A stretch of DNA of 64,000 nucleotides from NCBI GenBank assembly GCA_022447275.1, contig JAKVBK010000005.1, positions 61,301 to 125,300 of the forward strand. Direction: 5' to 3'. Below, one piece after another: positions 61,066 through 64,000 of this stretch (position 1 is the first letter of the stretch; each line of letters opens with the position of its first letter). The stretch comes from Oceanicola sp. (GTDB lineage: Bacteria > Pseudomonadota > Alphaproteobacteria > Rhodobacterales > Rhodobacteraceae). The notes below the pieces were generated by a model that saw nothing but the letters and a program-made list of their open reading frames with translations, was not told the origin of the DNA and did not search any database. Both the position numbers and the translations under genes were made by a program.

Positions 61066-61094
61066 CCTGCCAAAAATCATTTTTGATAGGCAGG
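61066..61094. other. Hairpin in the leader of the liv operon
   Basis: CCTGCC-AAAAA-TCA-TTTTT-GATA-GGCAGG forms an 11-pair stem with a four-base bulge, 73-101 bases before the binding-protein start. It may be a regulatory leader structure, or the 3' hairpin of the esterase transcript. Confidence 0.4.
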
Positions 61095-61218
61095 CGCAGC
61101 GGTTTTGCGCGCGCGGCGCAGGCAGCCTCAAGGGCAAAATAGGGGTCTGGCCGTGATCGGGCCAATGGGGGCTGGGCCCGCGGGCAGCAGGCGCAGCCGT
61201 CACTGCGATGCCGGGGCG

Positions 61219-62109
61219 CTACGCCGCCAGAAATGTTGCCGCCTTTTCAAGCGCGTGATCGGCCTCTGGCGCACGGCCTGCATACATTTGATAGCAGTGG
61301 AACAACCCATCCGTTTCGCAAAGCTCTACGGCCACGTCTTGCGCCTTAAGATGTGCGGTCATCGCCACGCTTTGATCGTAGAGGATCTCTGAGCGATCTG
61401 CCTGTATCTGGATCTTTGGCGCGCCTTCGAAATGCCCGAAAAGAGGCGAGATTTCGGGGTTTTTCGCATCGGAACCGGCCGTGTAGGCAGCATTGCCACG
61501 GCGCACGAAAGCCGGAGACAAGAGCGCATCACTGCGCCTGTTGTTCTGAAACGAGGGCAGTTCCGCGGCGAGGTTTGTCAAAGGCGAGAACAGGGCAAGT
61601 GCGTGGGGCAGGGCGCTTTGCTTTGCGATCAGTCTATGCAAAAGCGCAAGGGCCAGTCCGCCGCCGGCGCTGTCGCCCATTATGCTGACGGATCCGGCGC
61701 CATAGGAGGCTGCCAATCTGACAAAGGCGTCCTCCGCCTGGTTGAGCGCCGTCGGATAGGGGTGCTCTGGCGCTTTGGCATATTCGAGGAAGTACACAGG
61801 CATGCCCGCCTTTGCAGCAAGCGTTGCCGTCAGGGCCCGATAGCCGCGCAATCCACCCAGAACGAAGCCGCCGCCATGCAGATAGAGGATCGCGCCCTGC
61901 GCCGTCTGGTCCCCGGCGCGGACCCGCACGAGAGCGGGATCGCTCGAGACCTCTTCAAAGCGGGCCGAACGGGCCTTGGCATGGAGCAGGGTCGCATTGA
62001 GGTTGGCGCTTGAACGCAACAGGCGCGGAGACGACAGCAGTGAAAGAAGGGGTTTTTGCAGGATGCGGGCGTGGCCCGTCAAAAGTTTCTGGCGGATCGA
62101 GATCGTCAT
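61219..62109 (-). CDS. HSL-type alpha/beta hydrolase (esterase/lipase family IV)
   Basis: The 296-residue hydrolase has the hormone-sensitive-lipase signature: oxyanion motif ILYLHGGGFVLGGLRGYR, nucleophile elbow IMGDSAGGGLALAL, and the C-terminal catalytic residues in IQIQADRSEILYDQS and the histidine in DGLFHCYQMYAG. The usual aspartate region reads QADRSEIL. The ATG at 62109 begins close to the family's N-terminus; the frame to 62187 adds an unlikely segment. No ribosome site is clear. The natural ester substrate is unknown. Confidence 0.87.
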   Translation of the reverse strand: MTISIRQKLLTGHARILQKPLLSLLSSPRLLRSSANLNATLLHAKARSARFEEVSSDPALVRVRAGDQTAQGAILYLHGGGFVLGGLRGYRALTATLAAKAGMPVYFLEYAKAPEHPYPTALNQAEDAFVRLAASYGAGSVSIMGDSAGGGLALALLHRLIAKQSALPHALALFSPLTNLAAELPSFQNNRRSDALLSPAFVRRGNAAYTAGSDAKNPEISPLFGHFEGAPKIQIQADRSEILYDQSVAMTAHLKAQDVAVELCETDGLFHCYQMYAGRAPEADHALEKAATFLAA

Positions 62110-62310
62110 GTGCTTTGGCTTTGAATGGGGGGAGAGGGGTGCGCGTGTGATTGACGCCGTCCGTAATCCGCGGGGTGCGCGATGCAAGCGGTTTCAACCA
62201 GTGACGTTGCGGCAAGAGGCGCGCCGCTGGCCTCCGGTCGAAGGGACGCGCGTCGGGCAGATGTGCGGGCCGCTGATGCGCCCCGCAAATGGGCTCTGCC
62301 AAACTGTTTT

Positions 62311-63240
62311 CTAGGAAAAGCCGGGAGTGCCGCGATCCTTCGGGTTTGCGCGCAGGTGGTCCTCTTTGATCTGCTCCGAGGTCTGGCGCGAGCCGTCATG
62401 GGAATAGCCCGGGGGCAGCACCGCGTATTTCACACGCTCGCGCAGGGTCAGGCCCGGCTGGGTCATGTCGCGCAACATGCCGATCCACTCATGGAAGGCC
62501 ACCCGCAGCGGGTTGAATGTGCCCAGATTGTGCACCAGCCCGTAATCGACCTTGTCGCTTTCTATTTCCGGGACGAAGGTGCCAAACATCCTGTCCCAGA
62601 TGATAAAGACGCCCGCATAGTTGCAATCGAGGTAGCGCGGGTTGCGGCCGTGATGGGCGCGGTGGTGGCTGGGCGTGTTCATCACCGCCTCGACCCAACG
62701 CGGCAGTTTGCCGATCGCTTCGGTGTGAATCCAGAACTGGTAGATCAGGTTCAGACCACCGGCAAACAGAACCATCGCCGGATGGAACCCTAGCAAAATG
62801 AGCGGCGCCCGCATCACCATCATGAAGGTGAACGTGCCAGACCATGTCTGCCGCAGGGCGGTGGTCAGATTGTAGTGCTGCGAGGAATGATGGTTCACAT
62901 GGCTGGCCCAGACCCAGCGGATGCGATGTCCAAAGCGATGCACCCAGTAATAGCGCAGGTCATCCAGCACAAAGCACAGCAGCACCACCCACCAGGACGT
63001 GCCCAGATCCAGCGGTGTGATCTGCCACAGAACCATGAAAAAGCCCCAGGCGATAAAGCCCAGAAGGATACCAGAGGCGACCGATCCCGCGCCCATGACA
63101 AGCGAGGTGACCGCGTCACGCGTTTCATAGCGGCCGCCGCGGCCTTTGACGGCAATCCATGTCAGCTCGATCAGGATTGCGGCAATGAAAAAGGGGACGG
63201 CGAGGTTCACCACGTCTGGATAGGTCATCATGTCCGTCAT
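62311..63240 (-). CDS. Sterol desaturase / fatty-acid hydroxylase superfamily protein
   Basis: The 309-residue membrane protein carries the three histidine clusters of the diiron membrane hydroxylases: YYWVHRFGHRIRWVWASHVNHHSSQHYN and THSHHR-like TPSHHRAHHGRNP. About four to five helices surround them. Such enzymes hydroxylate or desaturate lipids such as sterols, carotenoids or ornithine lipids; the substrate here is not known. Its start overlaps the stop of the upstream gene (ATGA). Confidence 0.9.
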   Translation of the reverse strand: MTDMMTYPDVVNLAVPFFIAAILIELTWIAVKGRGGRYETRDAVTSLVMGAGSVASGILLGFIAWGFFMVLWQITPLDLGTSWWVVLLCFVLDDLRYYWVHRFGHRIRWVWASHVNHHSSQHYNLTTALRQTWSGTFTFMMVMRAPLILLGFHPAMVLFAGGLNLIYQFWIHTEAIGKLPRWVEAVMNTPSHHRAHHGRNPRYLDCNYAGVFIIWDRMFGTFVPEIESDKVDYGLVHNLGTFNPLRVAFHEWIGMLRDMTQPGLTLRERVKYAVLPPGYSHDGSRQTSEQIKEDHLRANPKDRGTPGFS

Positions 63241-63623
63241 AGGGGGCCAATCTCCTTGAGCCAGTCGTCCTGCAGGGCGGCGGGTACCGCGAGGCGGATT
63301 GTGGGGGTGCCGATGTCGCGGAAATGCAGCACCAGCCGGTCTGGGCGTTGTTCAGGGCGTGCGCCCTGCACGAAGCGCGCGGCGCTGTCTGCGCCCATGG
63401 CCCAAACGATGCCCGGTCCGTCTGTCGAGTGGATCAGGGCGGCGTGACCATCGGGTGCCACATGGACCGTGCGAACAGATGCATCCGGGAAATGGCGGAG
63501 CCACGCGGCGCGCGCGGTGCTCTCGTCAAAGCGCAAGCGTTTCGACAGCCCCATCAGATGCAGTAAGATGGCGACGCCGATCACGCCGATGACAACCATC
63601 GGTCCCAGAATGTGCAATGGCAC
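63237..63623 (-). CDS. Membrane-anchored hypothetical protein
   Basis: The 128-residue product has one N-terminal helix (LGPMVVIGVIGVAILLHLM) and a soluble domain (FDESTARAAWLRHFPDASVRTVHVAPDGHAALIHS, DRLVLHFRDIGTPTIRL). The family is not recognised. It overlaps the sterol-desaturase gene by four bases, so the two may act together in the membrane. Confidence 0.72.
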   Translation of the reverse strand: MPLHILGPMVVIGVIGVAILLHLMGLSKRLRFDESTARAAWLRHFPDASVRTVHVAPDGHAALIHSTDGPGIVWAMGADSAARFVQGARPEQRPDRLVLHFRDIGTPTIRLAVPAALQDDWLKEIGPL

Positions 63624-63780
63624 GGTACGTTCCTCCCTTGTGCATATTCAGGCGAAAACCCATGCGCAGAGCAAGCCCGGACAAAACTAACCGAACGTAA
63701 ATTGCGGCCAAATCCGTGAAACATGCTGCGAGCAGATCCTGCGCGAGTGCGCTTTCGCCGCGACGGGGTTAATGCGAGGG

Positions 63781-64000
63781 TTAATCCAGTGGAACCGGTC
63801 GCAACATCTTGCCGTTGCCCAGCAAACCCACCCCGCATTCCCGGCCCGGGTTCAGACAATCGCGCACGATCCCCGCCATAATGTCTGGGTCCCACCCATT
63901 CATCCAATCCGCGTGCAAGCTGGCGCCGGGTTGGGGCGTGCTGCCCATATCGGAGGACAGCCGCCATTGGTTTGTGGGGCCCCGATCCGGGTCCACATGA
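63781..64000 (-). CDS. DUF1996-like protein, C-terminal part (5' end outside the window)
   Basis: The frame is open to the window edge and ends at 63781. The visible 70 residues contain WRLSSDMGSTPQPGASLHADWMNGWDPDIMAGIVRDCLNPGRECG, which matches the end of the DUF1996 domain (HaDfxnGWd followed by a cysteine pair). DUF1996 proteins are secreted and of unknown function. The start lies beyond the window, and the gene would be upstream in direction of the small membrane-anchored gene. Confidence 0.6.
   Translation of the reverse strand, partial: HVDPDRGPTNQWRLSSDMGSTPQPGASLHADWMNGWDPDIMAGIVRDCLNPGRECGVGLLGNGKMLRPVPLD

Overview
The window is a GC-rich stretch of alphaproteobacterial chromosome, most likely from the Roseobacter group of the Rhodobacteraceae. 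This placement is inference from gene content. The iscR-suf cluster has an IscR with a single cysteine, as in Rhodobacter. There is a B12-dependent ribonucleotide reductase, a phn C-P lyase locus with two PhnE genes, IalB and DUF882 proteins, and a small RNA resembling the cuckoo/CcsR RNAs of Rhodobacterales. No insertion sequence, phage gene or CRISPR array was seen. Almost all DNA is coding, and many genes overlap by 1-8 bases.

Layout. 1-7.3 kb: the 3' part of a divergent polysaccharide deacetylase gene, then on the minus strand trpE, a PpiD-type foldase, an aminotransferase and a FemAB/GNAT-like protein. 7.3-14.2 kb: a small putative membrane protein and a hybrid histidine kinase, a 640-base non-coding leader with a candidate NrdR box, and nrdJ closed by a strong terminator. 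14.8-17.3 kb: an isolated iolB, then a minus-strand trio (alpha/beta hydrolase, small unknown, HD-domain protein). 17.4-27.3 kb: the iron-sulfur assembly cluster iscR - cysteine desulfurase - sufB - five small genes (four membrane, one YbjQ-like) - sufC - sufD - two YIP1-like membrane proteins - sufS. A tRNA-Arg(CCG), a choloylglycine-hydrolase-like amidase and a small secreted protein follow.

29.4-42.4 kb: a complete phosphonate locus. It contains the transporter phnCDE1E2, a hexapeptide acyltransferase, the divergent regulator phnF, then phnG-H-I, a HAD hydrolase, phnJ, a histidine-phosphatase-fold protein, phnK-L-N and phnM. PhnP is not in the locus, and two phosphatase-family genes sit inside the core operon. 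Two Pho-box-like repeats precede phnC. 42.4-49.2 kb: envelope functions, namely an inositol-monophosphatase-like enzyme, a DUF882 peptidase, an L,D-transpeptidase, lpxD with a dedicated acyl carrier protein and a KAS II-type synthase, and an IalB protein. 49.2-49.9 kb: a non-coding gap with a candidate anti-Shine-Dalgarno small RNA on the minus strand.

49.9-64 kb: a HerA/DUF853 ATPase, a TfoX-C protein, and a three-gene set (diaminopropionate-ammonia-lyase-like, M24 peptidase, Asp/Glu racemase) reminiscent of eutB-eutD-eutA. After these come a FolB-like protein, a membrane methyltransferase-like protein and a full branched-chain-amino-acid-type ABC transporter on the minus strand. The window ends with an HSL-type esterase, a sterol-desaturase-family protein, a small membrane-anchored unknown and the 3' end of a DUF1996-like gene. 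The most interesting signals are the small RNA, the phosphatases in the C-P lyase operon, the membrane genes embedded in the suf operon and the Eut-like trio.
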